A stretch of DNA of 64,000 bases, taken from contig NZ_CP058669.1 in NCBI RefSeq assembly GCF_014323565.1, positions 1,019,501-1,083,500 of the forward strand, written 5' to 3'. The notes below the pieces were generated by a model. The model was not told the DNA's origin, did not search any database, and saw only the letters and a program-made list of their open reading frames with translations. The position numbers were made by a program, and so were the translations under genes. How positions within the stretch are numbered: position 1 is the first letter of the stretch; every line of letters begins with the position of its first letter. Below, one piece after another: positions 18,924 through 29,055 of the stretch. The stretch is from Hyphobacterium sp. CCMP332. Lineage in GTDB: Bacteria > Pseudomonadota > Alphaproteobacteria > Caulobacterales > Maricaulaceae.

Positions 18924-20513
18924 ATGAATATCCTCATCGACCTCCTGCCATTCCTCATGTTCGCAATAGCGTTCGCGGCACTGCTGCGCGGCTATCCCGT
19001 CGCCTTCACCCTCGCCGGTGTCGCCTTGCTCTTTGCCGGTATCGGTCTCGCGCTTAATGTGTTTGATCCCATACATTTGCGCGCCTTTCCGCAGCGCATC
19101 TACGGCAACATGATGGAGATGGACCGGTCCATTCTGGTCGCCGTCCCGCTTTTCGTCTTCATGGGCGTGATGCTCGAGAAATCGAAGGTCGCGGAAGAAT
19201 TGCTGGAAGCCATGGGCGCCCTGTTCGGCACGCTTCGTGGCGGGCTGGGCATTTCGGTGGTCGTGGTCGGCGCCCTTTTGGCCGCGTCGACCGGCATTGT
19301 CGGGGCAACCGTCGTCACCATGGGCCTTCTGTCTTTGCCGACCATGCTGAAGCGAGGCTATGATCCCGGCCTCGCCGCAGGGTCGATCGCCGCAGCGGGA
19401 ACACTCGGGCAAATCATTCCGCCTTCCATCGTGCTCGTTCTGCTCGGCGATCAGATTTCGAATGCCTATCAGGAAGCGCAACGTGCCCAGGGCATTTTCT
19501 CGCCGGACATCGTCTCGGTCGGGGACCTCTTCGCCGGGGCGCTCATTCCCGGACTGCTGCTGGTCGCAGCCTATATCGGCTATCAGATATTCGTCGCCAT
19601 CACGCAGCCTTCGAAAGCGCCGCCAGCGCCACTCGAAAACAAGGTCTCGGTGTCCAGGCTCCTGCATGCTCTGATCCCGCCCCTCGGCCTGATTGTAGCG
19701 GTTCTGGGGTCTATTCTCACCGGGCTGGCAACACCGACGGAGGCCGCCGGGGTAGGCGCAGTAGGCGCGACCTTCCTGGCCGGGTTCCGCAATGCCGGCG
19801 CCGATACAAACCCGAAGGCCGGACAACTCCTTGCTGGCGTCGGCGCATTGTCCCTCTTCCTCCTTATCGCCATGACATTGATGTTCGATCTGCGAGTCGG
19901 ACGCGAGAACATATCGGCCCCTGACCAATTCGGTCTTTATCTGGCCTATACCTTTGTTGCGATCACCATTGCCGGCGCGCTAGCCGCGCTATGGCGGCTG
20001 AAAAAGACCGGCGTGCTCGATGATGTCATGCGCGCAACCGCCCAGATTTCGGCAATGGTGTTTGTTATCCTGATCGGCGCAGCGCTCTTTTCCCTGATAT
20101 TCCGGGAACTGGGCGGCGACGCGACGGTGCAGGCCGCGCTGGAAGCCGTCCCTGGCGGCAAATGGGGTGCGCTCGCCATCGTCATGCTGGTCATGTTCCT
20201 GCTCGGCTTCTTCCTCGACTTTATTGAAATCACCTTCGTCGTCGTGCCGATTGTTGCACCGATCCTGTTGATGATGGGCATTGATCCGGTCTGGCTGGGC
20301 GTCCTGATGGCGTTGAACCTGCAAACCAGCTTCCTGACGCCGCCATTCGGGTTTGCGCTTTTCTACCTTCGTGGCGTCGCCCCGCCGACCGTGACCACCG
20401 GCGCGATTTATCGCGGTGCCCTGCCGTTCGTCGGCATCCAGCTGATCGTCATCATTCTGGTCGCACTCCTGCCCTGGTTGGCGACCGGCCTGCCGGAATT
20501 GCTCTATGACTAG
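18924..20513 (+). CDS. TRAP transporter large permease (DctM)
   Basis: DctM is the transport subunit, with about 12-14 membrane segments. Family marks are VPLFVFMGVMLEKSKVAEEL, GALLAASTGIVGATVVTMG, AAAGTLGQIIPPSIVLVLLG, LATPTEAAGVGAVGA and LNLQTSFLTPPFGFALFYLRG. At 529 residues it is longer than the usual 425-440 because of an inserted region around residues 300-360 (GADTNPKAGQLLAGVG onward), which contains extra hydrophobic helices. Such inserts occur in the TakM subgroup. Its stop overlaps the start of the following acetyltransferase gene by 8 bp. Confidence 0.92.
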   Translation: MNILIDLLPFLMFAIAFAALLRGYPVAFTLAGVALLFAGIGLALNVFDPIHLRAFPQRIYGNMMEMDRSILVAVPLFVFMGVMLEKSKVAEELLEAMGALFGTLRGGLGISVVVVGALLAASTGIVGATVVTMGLLSLPTMLKRGYDPGLAAGSIAAAGTLGQIIPPSIVLVLLGDQISNAYQEAQRAQGIFSPDIVSVGDLFAGALIPGLLLVAAYIGYQIFVAITQPSKAPPAPLENKVSVSRLLHALIPPLGLIVAVLGSILTGLATPTEAAGVGAVGATFLAGFRNAGADTNPKAGQLLAGVGALSLFLLIAMTLMFDLRVGRENISAPDQFGLYLAYTFVAITIAGALAALWRLKKTGVLDDVMRATAQISAMVFVILIGAALFSLIFRELGGDATVQAALEAVPGGKWGALAIVMLVMFLLGFFLDFIEITFVVVPIVAPILLMMGIDPVWLGVLMALNLQTSFLTPPFGFALFYLRGVAPPTVTTGAIYRGALPFVGIQLIVIILVALLPWLATGLPELLYD

Positions 20514-21036
20514 GCCTCTTATCGCTCCTGTCATCGAAACAGAACGATTGCGCTTGCGTCCTCTCAAAGCCGAGGACTTCGACCCTGTTTGCCGCATCTG
20601 GTCCGATCCAGAGAATGTACGTTTCGTTGGCGGAAAACCCTCACCACCATCCCGGTCCTGGTCGCGGGTCGTCTCCAGCGCGGGATATTGGCCCATACTT
20701 GGATACGGTTATTGGGCGTTGGAAGAGATCGCGTCGGGCGACTTTATCGGCCTTGTCGGCTTTGCGGATTTCAAACGCGACGAACCCGCCGGTTTCAGCG
20801 GCGACCCGGAAATAGGTTACGTCATCGACAAGGCGGTACACGGCAAGGGCTATGGCCGTGAAGCCATGACCGCCTGCATGAAGTGGATGGATGAAACGCA
20901 CGGACGCAGCCGCACCATCTGCATGATCGAGCCGGGGAATACGGCCTCGATCAGAATCGCGCAGCACCTCGGCTATCAAACCTATGGCGAAGGCGAAATC
21001 GACGGCACAAAAGTTTTGCTGATGGAGCGTCTTTAG
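20506..21036 (+). CDS. GNAT acetyltransferase (RimJ/RimL type)
   Basis: The protein has 176 residues and begins with ETERLRLRPLKAEDFDPVC, a typical opening of RimJ/RimL-like N-acetyltransferases. The acetyl-CoA loop is seen in VIDKAVHGKGYGREAMTA, and the C-terminal part has MIEPGNTASIRIAQHLGY. The substrate is not evident. It starts 8 bp inside dctM and so is probably translated with the TRAP operon. Its stop overlaps that of the convergent protease gene. Confidence 0.87.
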   Translation: MTRPLIAPVIETERLRLRPLKAEDFDPVCRIWSDPENVRFVGGKPSPPSRSWSRVVSSAGYWPILGYGYWALEEIASGDFIGLVGFADFKRDEPAGFSGDPEIGYVIDKAVHGKGYGREAMTACMKWMDETHGRSRTICMIEPGNTASIRIAQHLGYQTYGEGEIDGTKVLLMERL

Positions 21037-22043
21037 ACCGACGGCACGCTGGTGCTTCGCACCCGTCTCTGGCCGCCCGCAAATTCAATCAATGCCTCGA
21101 TCCGCTTTTCAATCGGCGGATGGGTGGCGAAGACACCTGCAAAACCGGCCTTCGGATTTTCAATCATCATTTCGCGGACACCATCCGGCGCATTGTCCAT
21201 TTCGGCATGGCCAGAAATCTTCTCCAGCGCCGAAATCATGGCATCCGGATTTCGCGTCAGTTCGACCGCGCCGGCATCCGCCATGTATTCGCGTTTGCGC
21301 GACAGGGCAAAGCGAATGGCAATCGCCAGGAAATAGGCCACCGCCACGATGGCGATGGCGATAATCATCAACAGCGCCGCATTGCCGCGTCGTCCCGAAG
21401 ACCGGCCGCCCAATCCGCCCCAGAAAAGCGAACGGAAGACGATCTGGGCGACGAATGAAAAGATACCGACAAAAATGACCGATATGACCAGCAGCCGGAC
21501 ATCCCGGTTCAGAATGTGGCTCAGTTCGTGGGCGAGAACAGCTTCCAGCTCGGCCTTGTTCAGCTTCGCCATCAGGCCGCGTGTCACCGTAACGGTGTAT
21601 TGTTTATCCGTCAGGCCGCTCGCATAGGCATTCATCATGTCCGTTTCGATCACCTTCAGCTTCGGCATGGTGATACCGCGCGAAATACACAGATTTTCAA
21701 GCAGATTATAGAGTTCGGGTTCTTCCTGCCGGGTGACCGACTGCGCTCCGGTCGCCATGTCGATCATGGTTTGATGGCCGAACCAGGCAATCACGAACCA
21801 GATGCCGGCGATGATGATCGACCACAGCGCCATGGTAGGCCAGCTGTCGATCGCGGCGGAAAAATCTGCGCCAAGATCCATTACACCCTGCCCGGAAGAA
21901 TAGGTGTCTCCACCCATACCGGTCAGAACGAGCGCGGCGGCAAACGCCAGCAACATCAACAGGAACGGAAATCCAGCCAGAAGCAGGATGGATTTCAGAT
22001 TATTGTTCCAGATATGCGTGCGGAGGCCGACCGCGCCCATCAT
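21033..22043 (-). CDS. M48-family zinc metalloprotease, HtpX-like
   Basis: This is a membrane-embedded zinc protease thought to take part in membrane-protein quality control. The zinc motif HExxH is in LEAVLAHELSHILNRDV, and a third ligand glutamate lies in FALSRKREYMADAGAVELT. Two N-terminal and two central hydrophobic hairpins place the active site on the cytoplasmic face. It has 336 residues, longer than classical HtpX (about 290). It is preceded by lemA at a 10-bp gap; a LemA plus M48 protease pair is common in bacteria and suggests a shared function. Confidence 0.9.
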   Translation of the reverse strand: MMGAVGLRTHIWNNNLKSILLLAGFPFLLMLLAFAAALVLTGMGGDTYSSGQGVMDLGADFSAAIDSWPTMALWSIIIAGIWFVIAWFGHQTMIDMATGAQSVTRQEEPELYNLLENLCISRGITMPKLKVIETDMMNAYASGLTDKQYTVTVTRGLMAKLNKAELEAVLAHELSHILNRDVRLLVISVIFVGIFSFVAQIVFRSLFWGGLGGRSSGRRGNAALLMIIAIAIVAVAYFLAIAIRFALSRKREYMADAGAVELTRNPDAMISALEKISGHAEMDNAPDGVREMMIENPKAGFAGVFATHPPIEKRIEALIEFAGGQRRVRSTSVPSV

Positions 22044-22053
22044 GCTGGCAGTC

Positions 22054-22608
22054 CTAGAATTTTACTTCAGGCGCATTTTCAACAGACGCGCGATCCGCAA
22101 CTTCGAAAAATTCACGCTGGCTGAAGCCGAACATGCTGGCAAATACCACCGCCGGGAATTGCTCGACAGCCGTGTTGAATTCGCTCACGGCATTGTTGAA
22201 GAAGCGGCGGGCCGCAGCGATCTTGTTTTCAAGATCTGCAAGCTCGTTCTGGAGCGACAGGAAATTCTCGTTCGCTTTCAGGTCCGGATAGGCTTCGGAC
22301 AGAGCAAAAATCTGCCGCAAGGCCCCTGTGAGCATGTTCTCGGCCTGCGCCTGATCTTTCACACTGCTGGCATCAACCGACGCCTGACGCGCCTTGATGA
22401 CGTTTTCCAGCGTCTCTTTCTCATGGCTGGCATAGCCTTTGACCGTGTTGACCAGGTTCGGGATCAGGTCGACCCGCTGTTTCAACTGCACGTCGATATC
22501 GCCCCAAGCCTGATTTGTGGTCTGCCGCAAAGCGACCAGGCGGTTGTAAATGCCGATCACAAAGAAGGCGATCACGACCACAACGACCAACAAGATAATC
22601 CATTCCAT
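22054..22608 (-). CDS. lemA: LemA family protein
   Basis: LemA proteins have one N-terminal membrane helix and a helical bundle outside the cytoplasm or facing it; their function is not settled. The helix is WIILLVVVVVIAFFVIGIYN, followed by LRQTTNQAWGDIDVQLKQR and DLIPNLVNTVKGYASHE. The C-terminal part has AARRFFNNAVSEFNTAVEQF and FPAVVFASMFGF. I start at the ATG at 22608, which has GGAGG at 8 nt; the frame from 22629 adds 7 residues containing that ribosome site. It forms an operon with the M48 protease. Confidence 0.9.
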   Translation of the reverse strand: MEWIILLVVVVVIAFFVIGIYNRLVALRQTTNQAWGDIDVQLKQRVDLIPNLVNTVKGYASHEKETLENVIKARQASVDASSVKDQAQAENMLTGALRQIFALSEAYPDLKANENFLSLQNELADLENKIAAARRFFNNAVSEFNTAVEQFPAVVFASMFGFSQREFFEVADRASVENAPEVKF

Positions 22609-22651
22609 AAGCATTCCCTCCGGATTCATTTGAATCGAAACTAGTGGCTGA

Positions 22652-24931
22652 TTACGCCGAATCCATGGCGCGCGCTACTGCTACAGGATCCGACGGCATG
22701 AATTTTCCCGTCTTCGGGAAACCCCGGGGGCGCGCCGTGCCCGCTTGTGCGCGCTTGCCATCCCAATCCTTCCAGTCTTCAAAGACATGACGGCGACCGG
22801 CGCCATCAATCCAGGCCAGCCCTTCATCAGGATTGAAGGTCGCGACATCGATCAGTTCAGCACCCTTCCCCCCCATCAGGCGGACGCCCTTGCCGCGCGA
22901 CATTTGCGGAAGATCAGCAATGTCAAAGATCAACAACCGCTTCTTGTCATTGGAAACGGCAATCTTGCTACCGATAACCGACACACAGGCAATCGCCTCG
23001 CCATCTCCGACATTCAAGGCCTGCTTGCCACCCTTTTTGGTCGCGAAGACGTCGGCTTCCTTGACACGGAATCCGTTTCCGGCCCGGGAGGCGATCAACA
23101 ACTCCCGCTCGGGGTCGTGTTTGAATAATGCGATAGGCGCAGCGTCCTCTGGCAGGCCGGCATGAAGCCGCAACGGATCTCCATGACCGCGGCCGCCCGG
23201 CAGTTTCGAAGCATCTATCGCGTAGAATTTTCCGTCCGTGGCAAACAGGATCAGCTTGTCGATAGTCTCGCACTTCACGGTAAAGAGCGCGCTATCGCCC
23301 TCCTTGAAGGCAATCGTGCTGATGTCATGGGCGTGACCTTTCAGGGCGCGTATCCAGCCCTTCTGGGAGACCACAACCATGATCGTTTCGCGAATGATCA
23401 GCGATTCAGCGACCGCGTCTGCATCATATTCCACAATGCCGGCAAAATTGATTTCCGTCCGGCGTGCGCCGATAGCGGTTTTCGGACCGAAGGCCGTTTC
23501 AACCTCGGCAATTTCGCCGTCGACTTTTTCCCATTGAACGGATTCCGAACCAATCAGCGTCTTGAGCTCACCGCGCTCACTCTGCAGATTGCCTTCTTCC
23601 TTCCGGATCTCCAGCTCTTCCAGCTTCCGCAAGGCACGAAGGCGCATATTGAGAATCGCTTCGGCCTGCCGGTCGCTCAGCTGGAAATGCGCCATCAGCT
23701 TTGCCTTGGGCTCATCTTCAAAGCGGATGATCCGGATCACCTCATCCAGATCCGCATAGACGATGATGTAGCCGGCCAGCACCTCAAGCCTGTCTTCCAC
23801 CTTGGCCAGTCGGGTTGTGGCACGTCGCACCACGACTTCGCGGCGATGGTCCAGCCAGATGCGCAAGACGTCCTTCAGGCTCATCACGCGGGGTGTGCCC
23901 GTCGGATCCAGAACATTCAGATTGAGCGAAATCCGGTTTTCCAGCTCGCTCATCTTGTAGAGCGCTGCCATCAGGAGTTCGGGCTCTACATTTTTGCTCT
24001 TGGGCACCAGCACAAGGCGAATATCCTCGGCGCTCTCATCGCGCACATCTTCCAGGAGCGGCAGTTTTTTCTGGTCCAGCAATTGGGCAATCCGCTCAAC
24101 CAGCTTGGATTTCTGGACCTGATACGGAATCTCGGTGACAACAATCTGCCAGGTACCGCGGCCAAGGTCTTCGGTTTCCCATTTTGCGCGCAGACGGAAG
24201 CCGCCACGTCCGGTCTCATAGGCCTCGCGAATGGATTCCGGGGATTCCACACAAATCCCACCGGTCGGGAAATCGGGCCCTTTGACCGACCGCAGCAGCT
24301 GGGCCACCGAGGCATCCGGATTGGCAATCAGTGTGCGCGACGCCCGGCACAGCTCATAGGCATTGTGCGGCGGGATGGATGTTGCCATCCCCACCGCAAT
24401 ACCGGTGGCACCATTGGCCAGAAGATTGGGGAAAGCCGCGGGCAGAACAATCGGCTCTTCCTCTGAACCGTCATAGGTCTCGCGAAAATCAACCGTGCCC
24501 TGATCAATGTCCTGCAAGAGCAGCTCGGCCGCTTCGGTCAGGCGGGTCTCGGTGTACCGCATGGCGGCCGCACCATCACCGTCAATATTGCCGAAATTGC
24601 CCTGTCCCTCGACCAGCGGGTATCGCGAAGCAAAATCCTGCGCCAATCGGACCAGCGCGTCATAGACAGCCTGGTCACCGTGCGGGTGAAATTTACCGAT
24701 CACGTCCCCGACGACCCGGGCAGATTTCTTGAAAGCATCCCGCGGATTCAGCTTGAGCACGCGCATGGCGTGAAGAATGCGTCGGTGCACGGGTTTCAGC
24801 CCGTCACGAGCGTCAGGCAAAGCCCGTTGGGTGATGGTCGAGAGCGCATAGGCCAGATAGCGCTTTGACAGCGCTTCATCGAAGGGTTCTTCAAAAATTT
24901 CCCCGCCCTCGGGGGTAAATACATCGCCCAT
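22652..24931 (-). CDS. parC: DNA topoisomerase IV subunit A
   Basis: ParC is the DNA-cleaving subunit of topoisomerase IV, which decatenates daughter chromosomes. The N-terminus has [20 protein letters not shown] and [17 protein letters not shown]. The quinolone-binding stretch is [20 protein letters not shown], and the active-site tyrosine is in [11 protein letters not shown]. The C-terminal half contains beta-pinwheel repeats such as [13 protein letters not shown]. At 759 residues it is ParC-sized; AGGAG stands 7 nt before the ATG. Gln replaces the usual Ser/Thr-80 equivalent of the quinolone pocket. It closes the rsh-to-parC gene cluster. Confidence 0.95.
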   Translation of the reverse strand: MGDVFTPEGGEIFEEPFDEALSKRYLAYALSTITQRALPDARDGLKPVHRRILHAMRVLKLNPRDAFKKSARVVGDVIGKFHPHGDQAVYDALVRLAQDFASRYPLVEGQGNFGNIDGDGAAAMRYTETRLTEAAELLLQDIDQGTVDFRETYDGSEEEPIVLPAAFPNLLANGATGIAVGMATSIPPHNAYELCRASRTLIANPDASVAQLLRSVKGPDFPTGGICVESPESIREAYETGRGGFRLRAKWETEDLGRGTWQIVVTEIPYQVQKSKLVERIAQLLDQKKLPLLEDVRDESAEDIRLVLVPKSKNVEPELLMAALYKMSELENRISLNLNVLDPTGTPRVMSLKDVLRIWLDHRREVVVRRATTRLAKVEDRLEVLAGYIIVYADLDEVIRIIRFEDEPKAKLMAHFQLSDRQAEAILNMRLRALRKLEELEIRKEEGNLQSERGELKTLIGSESVQWEKVDGEIAEVETAFGPKTAIGARRTEINFAGIVEYDADAVAESLIIRETIMVVVSQKGWIRALKGHAHDISTIAFKEGDSALFTVKCETIDKLILFATDGKFYAIDASKLPGGRGHGDPLRLHAGLPEDAAPIALFKHDPERELLIASRAGNGFRVKEADVFATKKGGKQALNVGDGEAIACVSVIGSKIAVSNDKKRLLIFDIADLPQMSRGKGVRLMGGKGAELIDVATFNPDEGLAWIDGAGRRHVFEDWKDWDGKRAQAGTARPRGFPKTGKFMPSDPVAVARAMDSA

Positions 24932-24966
24932 GCCGCACTCCTGATTCGGACCCGGCCAGTATGCCG

Positions 24967-25698
24967 CTAAATCTGCCCGGCGTCCGTTAGTGCCTTGAGC
25001 AAACGCACACGTGATTCAGGCAAATCACGGTCGATGGGCCAGAGGACGCGCCTTTGTAGAAAGAAGCCCGTCAAGGCGAGCCCGTTGGCGATATCGCCCG
25101 GTTCAAAATCAGCTTCCGGGTCGCGCAGAAACCGCGGCAAGGCCAGCAATTTGTCGATATAGGGAGCTGCCGCTTCACGGCTGACGGCACGGCCTGTTCT
25201 CGGGCTGACATGAGTCAGGCCCGTCGTCGCGCCGGTAGCGGCACATTTCGACAGATCAATCCCGTAGCCGAGGTCCTTCAAGAGCCCGAGCTCCCAACGG
25301 ATATAGAGCATCGGCCAGATGTCGATATTATCGAGTGCATCAAGAAAGACCTCCATGGCCCGGTAAACCGGTGCATGACCTTCCCGTTCCGGCAAGGCCT
25401 GACAGGCAATGGCGCAGGCCGCATTCAGACCTGCGAGTGAAAGCGAATTATCCATCACCAGGCCGGCGCGGGAGATATCCGCTTCAATCGCAAAATTTCC
25501 CAGATGATCGGCTAGACGGGCCCGCCAGTTCGCTGTCACCGTATTTCCGGGCTGGAGAACGGGCCTCATGGTCCGCGAACGCCCACCGCGTACAAGGCCG
25601 GCATGCCGACCCTGATCTTCAGTCAGCAATTCGACAATCGCGCTGGTTTCACCATGCGGTCGAACGGCCAGAACATGCCCTCTGCCGCTCCATTCCAT
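24967..25698 (-). CDS. recO: DNA repair protein RecO
   Basis: RecO, with RecR, loads RecA on SSB-coated gaps. The OB-fold N-terminus is [20 protein letters not shown] with [17 protein letters not shown]. The helical C-terminal part contains [20 protein letters not shown]. The single Cys after KCAATG suggests a reduced zinc site, as in many alphaproteobacterial RecO proteins. It has 243 residues. The ATG overlaps the era stop by one base (TGATG), so translation is coupled. Confidence 0.92.
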   Translation of the reverse strand: MEWSGRGHVLAVRPHGETSAIVELLTEDQGRHAGLVRGGRSRTMRPVLQPGNTVTANWRARLADHLGNFAIEADISRAGLVMDNSLSLAGLNAACAIACQALPEREGHAPVYRAMEVFLDALDNIDIWPMLYIRWELGLLKDLGYGIDLSKCAATGATTGLTHVSPRTGRAVSREAAAPYIDKLLALPRFLRDPEADFEPGDIANGLALTGFFLQRRVLWPIDRDLPESRVRLLKALTDAGQI

Positions 25699-26636
25699 CA
25701 GATATCGTAGTCCAGACCCATCGCCAGATAGCGGGCGCGATTTTCATCCCAGCCGGGTTGCACCTGTACCTGCAGGAAAAGGTGAATCTTGCAGCCGAAA
25801 GCCTGTTCCATCTCGGTGCGGGCGGCGGATCCGATGACCTTCACGGTTTTGCCGCCCTTGCCCAGAACGATCGGCCGCTGGCTGTCTCGTTCAACAAAAA
25901 TCCGCTGCTCGATCCGCACAGAGCCATCCTGCAATCGCCGCCAGCTTTCGGTTTCAACCGCGGTTGAATAAGGCAATTCCTGATGCAAGCGGTCATATAT
26001 CTGCTCGCGGGTAATCTCGGCCGCCAGAAGGCGCTGAGGGATATCAGCGGCCTGATCAGCCGGATAGAGATGCGGCGAAAGCGGCATCATCGACGCCAGC
26101 TTGGCTTTCAGATCCGCCACGCCATAGCCCTTGGTCGAACTGATCATGAAAACATCGGAATAGACGCCGGTCGCCGTGAGGGATTCCACCAGAGGCAGAA
26201 GTCGATCGCGCTCAATTGTGTCGATCTTGTTCAATGCCAGAATGGCCGTTTTCCCGGCCGCCTTCAGTCCTTCGGTGACGCTGTCATCATCCTTGACGGA
26301 AAGTTTTTCGGCACCGCCGCCCTTGCCGATAGCCACCAGATCGCGCGCTTCCGCATCGATGACATGGACAATGGCATCAGCATCATCCGCGCCCGTCCAG
26401 GCCGCTTTCACCATGGCGCGGTCCAGACGCCGGCGCGGCTCGAAAACGCCCGGCGTATCCACCAGAACAATCTGGTTTTCGCCGTCCATCGCGATCCCGC
26501 GAACCGGGAAACGCGTGGTCTGGACCTTCCGCGTGACGATGGAGACCTTTTCTCCCACCAACGCATTGACCAGCGTCGACTTGCCAGCGTTCGGTGCCCC
26601 GATAATGGCCGCAAAACCGGCACGTGAGTCAGTCAT
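25698..26636 (-). CDS. era: GTPase Era
   Basis: Era binds 16S rRNA and assists 30S maturation. The GTPase motifs are GAPNAGKST (G1), a DTPG (G3) in VLVDTPGVFEPRRRL and NKID (G4). The C-terminal KH domain has IFVERDSQRPIVLGKGGKTV. The start at 26636 overlaps the end of rnc; the longer frame to 26927 reads rnc sequence. The product has 312 residues, slightly long because of a polar insert (IGKGGGAEKLSVKDDDS) between G3 and G4 that ordinary Era proteins mostly lack. Confidence 0.94.
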   Translation of the reverse strand: MTDSRAGFAAIIGAPNAGKSTLVNALVGEKVSIVTRKVQTTRFPVRGIAMDGENQIVLVDTPGVFEPRRRLDRAMVKAAWTGADDADAIVHVIDAEARDLVAIGKGGGAEKLSVKDDDSVTEGLKAAGKTAILALNKIDTIERDRLLPLVESLTATGVYSDVFMISSTKGYGVADLKAKLASMMPLSPHLYPADQAADIPQRLLAAEITREQIYDRLHQELPYSTAVETESWRRLQDGSVRIEQRIFVERDSQRPIVLGKGGKTVKVIGSAARTEMEQAFGCKIHLFLQVQVQPGWDENRARYLAMGLDYDI

Positions 26637-27315
26637 GACTTTTAATCCTTTGCAGCATGGCCGATGCGGCTTCACGCTGTGCTTCCTGTTTGGACCCGCC
26701 CTGACCTTCGCAGGGATCAAAGCCGTCAACCTCGACCCGAACGACAAATATCGGTCGATGGTCGGGCCCGGCCTGCTCCAGCAGATCATAATGCGGGACA
26801 CCATAGCCTTTCTTGGCGGCCAGTTCCTGCAAATCCGACTTCGGATTGTGCGGTTTTTCAGTGAGCCGCGACACAGCTTCGCCCCATCCGCGCTCGAATA
26901 CGGCACGAGCCGCCTCCAAACCGCCATCCAGATAGACGGCCGCCATCACGGACTCCGTCGCATCGGCAAGAATGGAAGCCTTGTTTCGTCCGCCGACATT
27001 TTCTTCGGACGGTGACATGCGCAAGGCCGGCCCCAGCTCGAACTGCCGCGCCACCCGCTCACAGGCCGTCTTGTCGACCAGGGAATTGAAAAGCGGTGCC
27101 AGGCGCCCTTCCCGGGCCATTTTGAACTTTGTGAACATGGCTTCGGCTGCAATCAGTCCCAAGACCCGGTCACCCAGAAATTCAAGGCGCTCGTAATTGC
27201 GAACCTGCTTGTTGCCGTCACCAAAACTGGCATGCGTCAACGCCCGCGTCAGCAGCTCTATATCCTTGAATTGATAACCGATATTGTCCTGAACCCGTTT
27301 GATTTCGACACTCAT
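26629..27315 (-). CDS. rnc: Ribonuclease III
   Basis: RNase III cleaves double-stranded RNA in rRNA and mRNA processing. The catalytic signature is [20 protein letters not shown]. The second acidic cluster is in [18 protein letters not shown], and the C-terminal double-stranded RNA-binding domain runs from [20 protein letters not shown] to [16 protein letters not shown]. It has 228 residues. It overlaps acpS by 4 bp and era by 8 bp. In many alphaproteobacteria lepB lies between acpS and rnc; here it does not. Confidence 0.95.
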   Translation of the reverse strand: MSVEIKRVQDNIGYQFKDIELLTRALTHASFGDGNKQVRNYERLEFLGDRVLGLIAAEAMFTKFKMAREGRLAPLFNSLVDKTACERVARQFELGPALRMSPSEENVGGRNKASILADATESVMAAVYLDGGLEAARAVFERGWGEAVSRLTEKPHNPKSDLQELAAKKGYGVPHYDLLEQAGPDHRPIFVVRVEVDGFDPCEGQGGSKQEAQREAASAMLQRIKSHD

Positions 27316-27719
27316 GCCCGATCCTCGGGCAAAGCTTCGATTATGACATTCGCCAGCGCATAGGGCGGTTCGTCAGTGATGCTGATATGGACCGACGCGG
27401 TCATTCCCTCCGGCGTGAGCATCGCCAGCCAGTCCAGTGCCCGGCCTTTCAGCTCAAGTGTGGGCTTGCCGCCCGGCAGGTTCACAACGCCGATTTCTTT
27501 CCACGACACACCCCGCGCTATGCCGGTCCCGAGCGCTTTGGCCCCGGCCTCCTTCGCCGCATAGCGCTTGGCATAGCTCGCAGCGCGTTCCTTGCGGCGG
27601 TCCGATTTGGCCTGTTCGATTTCCGTGAAGCAGCGCCGCGTAAAACGGTCCCCGAACCGCTCCAGAGTCTTCTCGATCCGACGGATATCGATCAGGTCTG
27701 TGCCTGTGCCAATGATCAA
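27312..27719 (-). CDS. acpS: Holo-[acyl-carrier-protein] synthase
   Basis: AcpS transfers phosphopantetheine from CoA to acyl carrier protein. The signature metal-binding aspartate is in [18 protein letters not shown] and the second motif is [17 protein letters not shown]. The C-terminal strand includes [19 protein letters not shown]. The 135-residue length is normal. Overlaps of 4 bp with pdxJ and rnc indicate translational coupling, a classical pdxJ-acpS arrangement. Confidence 0.95.
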   Translation of the reverse strand: MIIGTGTDLIDIRRIEKTLERFGDRFTRRCFTEIEQAKSDRRKERAASYAKRYAAKEAGAKALGTGIARGVSWKEIGVVNLPGGKPTLELKGRALDWLAMLTPEGMTASVHISITDEPPYALANVIIEALPEDRA

Positions 27720-28471
27720 GCTGCTGCCTCACTGCGTGCATCCGAAATCAACCCGCGCATGGTTGTAACCGCTTCCCGCAAGCCGCGGAAAATCGCCTCT
27801 CCGATCAGGAAATGGCCGATATTCAATTCCCTGACCTGGGCGATGGCCGCCACCGGTTTCACGGTGTCGTAGGTCAGACCATGTCCGGCATGAACTTCCA
27901 GACCGCGTTCATCCGCCAGAGCGCAGGCCAGTTCAATGCGCTTCAATAGCTCGGCTGTCTTCGCCCGATCGCCCGCGATGTACGCATCGCAATAGGCTCC
28001 GGTATGAAACTCCACCACCGAGGCACCAATGGCTTCGGCGACAGCGATCTGGACCGGGTCCGGCTCGATAAACAGAGAGACGCGGATGCCCGCCACGTTC
28101 AGCCGATCAACAAACGGCGCGATATGCTGGTGGCCGCCCGCAACGTCCAGCCCGCCTTCGGTCGTTCGTTCTTCGCGCTTTTCCGGCACGATACAGCAGG
28201 CATGCGGTGTGTGTGAAAGCGCAATGGCCAGCATTTCCTCCGTCGCCGCCATTTCAAAATTCAAGGGCAGATCAATTTCGCGGGCAAGGCGTTCGATGTC
28301 CTTGTCGCCAATATGCCGGCGATCCTCGCGCAAGTGAGCCGTGATGCCATCTGCGCCCGCTTCTGCAGCCTGGCGCGCAGCTCTTACCGGATCGGGATGC
28401 AATCCACCGCGCGCATTCCGGATCGTCGCAACATGGTCGATATTGACGCCAAGACGGACAGGCCGGGTCAT
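27716..28471 (-). CDS. pdxJ: Pyridoxine 5'-phosphate synthase
   Basis: PdxJ forms pyridoxine phosphate from 1-deoxyxylulose 5-phosphate and aminoacetone phosphate. The conserved N-terminus is [18 protein letters not shown], with [19 protein letters not shown] and [11 protein letters not shown]. The catalytic glutamate region is [10 protein letters not shown], and phosphate binding is in [16 protein letters not shown]. It has 251 residues. It overlaps both pyrE and acpS by 4 bp. Confidence 0.96.
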   Translation of the reverse strand: MTRPVRLGVNIDHVATIRNARGGLHPDPVRAARQAAEAGADGITAHLREDRRHIGDKDIERLAREIDLPLNFEMAATEEMLAIALSHTPHACCIVPEKREERTTEGGLDVAGGHQHIAPFVDRLNVAGIRVSLFIEPDPVQIAVAEAIGASVVEFHTGAYCDAYIAGDRAKTAELLKRIELACALADERGLEVHAGHGLTYDTVKPVAAIAQVRELNIGHFLIGEAIFRGLREAVTTMRGLISDARSEAAA

Positions 28472-29055
28472 GTCTTGAGCCCCCGGCTTCCCGGCTTAAT
28501 CGCCGGAATGGCCGCCAGTTCCGGTGGCAAATCGTCCGGCGCGTAGGCCGGGAATTCAATTGACGCGAGGGCAATCAGCGGCACGCCAACGTCTGCTTTG
28601 CCGCCAGAGCGGTCAATCAGGCACGCCTCCGCCAGCACGGTCGCGCCGGTCACCTTGAGCGAGTCGATACATTCCCGCGATGACAGACCAGTTGTCACAA
28701 TGTCTTCGACTACCAGCACCTTCTGACCCGGCGACAGCTCAAATCCACGGCGCAGACGGAACTCGCCGTCTTCGCGTTCAACGTAGATCGCCGGCAAGCC
28801 CATTTGCCGACCCATCTCGTAACCGGGAACAATACCACCAACCGCTGGCGAAACGATAATATCGGGCGTCTCACCCAGCTCGGCCTTCACCTTCTCGGCC
28901 AAAGCCTTGCAAAGCTTTGCCGTCCGTTCGGCATCGGCAAAGACTTTTGCCTTCTGCAGGAATACCGGACTGCGCAGACCGGAGGACAGGATGAAATGCC
29001 CTTCCAGCAATGCGCCGGCAGCGCGGAACTCATTCAGAACGTCGTCGGTATTCAT
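28468..29055 (-). CDS. pyrE: Orotate phosphoribosyltransferase
   Basis: PyrE joins orotate and PRPP to orotidine monophosphate in pyrimidine synthesis. Substrate-binding parts are [16 protein letters not shown] and [17 protein letters not shown]; the PRPP motif is [14 protein letters not shown]. Its 195 residues suit the family. It overlaps rsh upstream and pdxJ downstream by 4 bp each, within one long operon. Confidence 0.95.
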   Translation of the reverse strand: MNTDDVLNEFRAAGALLEGHFILSSGLRSPVFLQKAKVFADAERTAKLCKALAEKVKAELGETPDIIVSPAVGGIVPGYEMGRQMGLPAIYVEREDGEFRLRRGFELSPGQKVLVVEDIVTTGLSSRECIDSLKVTGATVLAEACLIDRSGGKADVGVPLIALASIEFPAYAPDDLPPELAAIPAIKPGSRGLKT

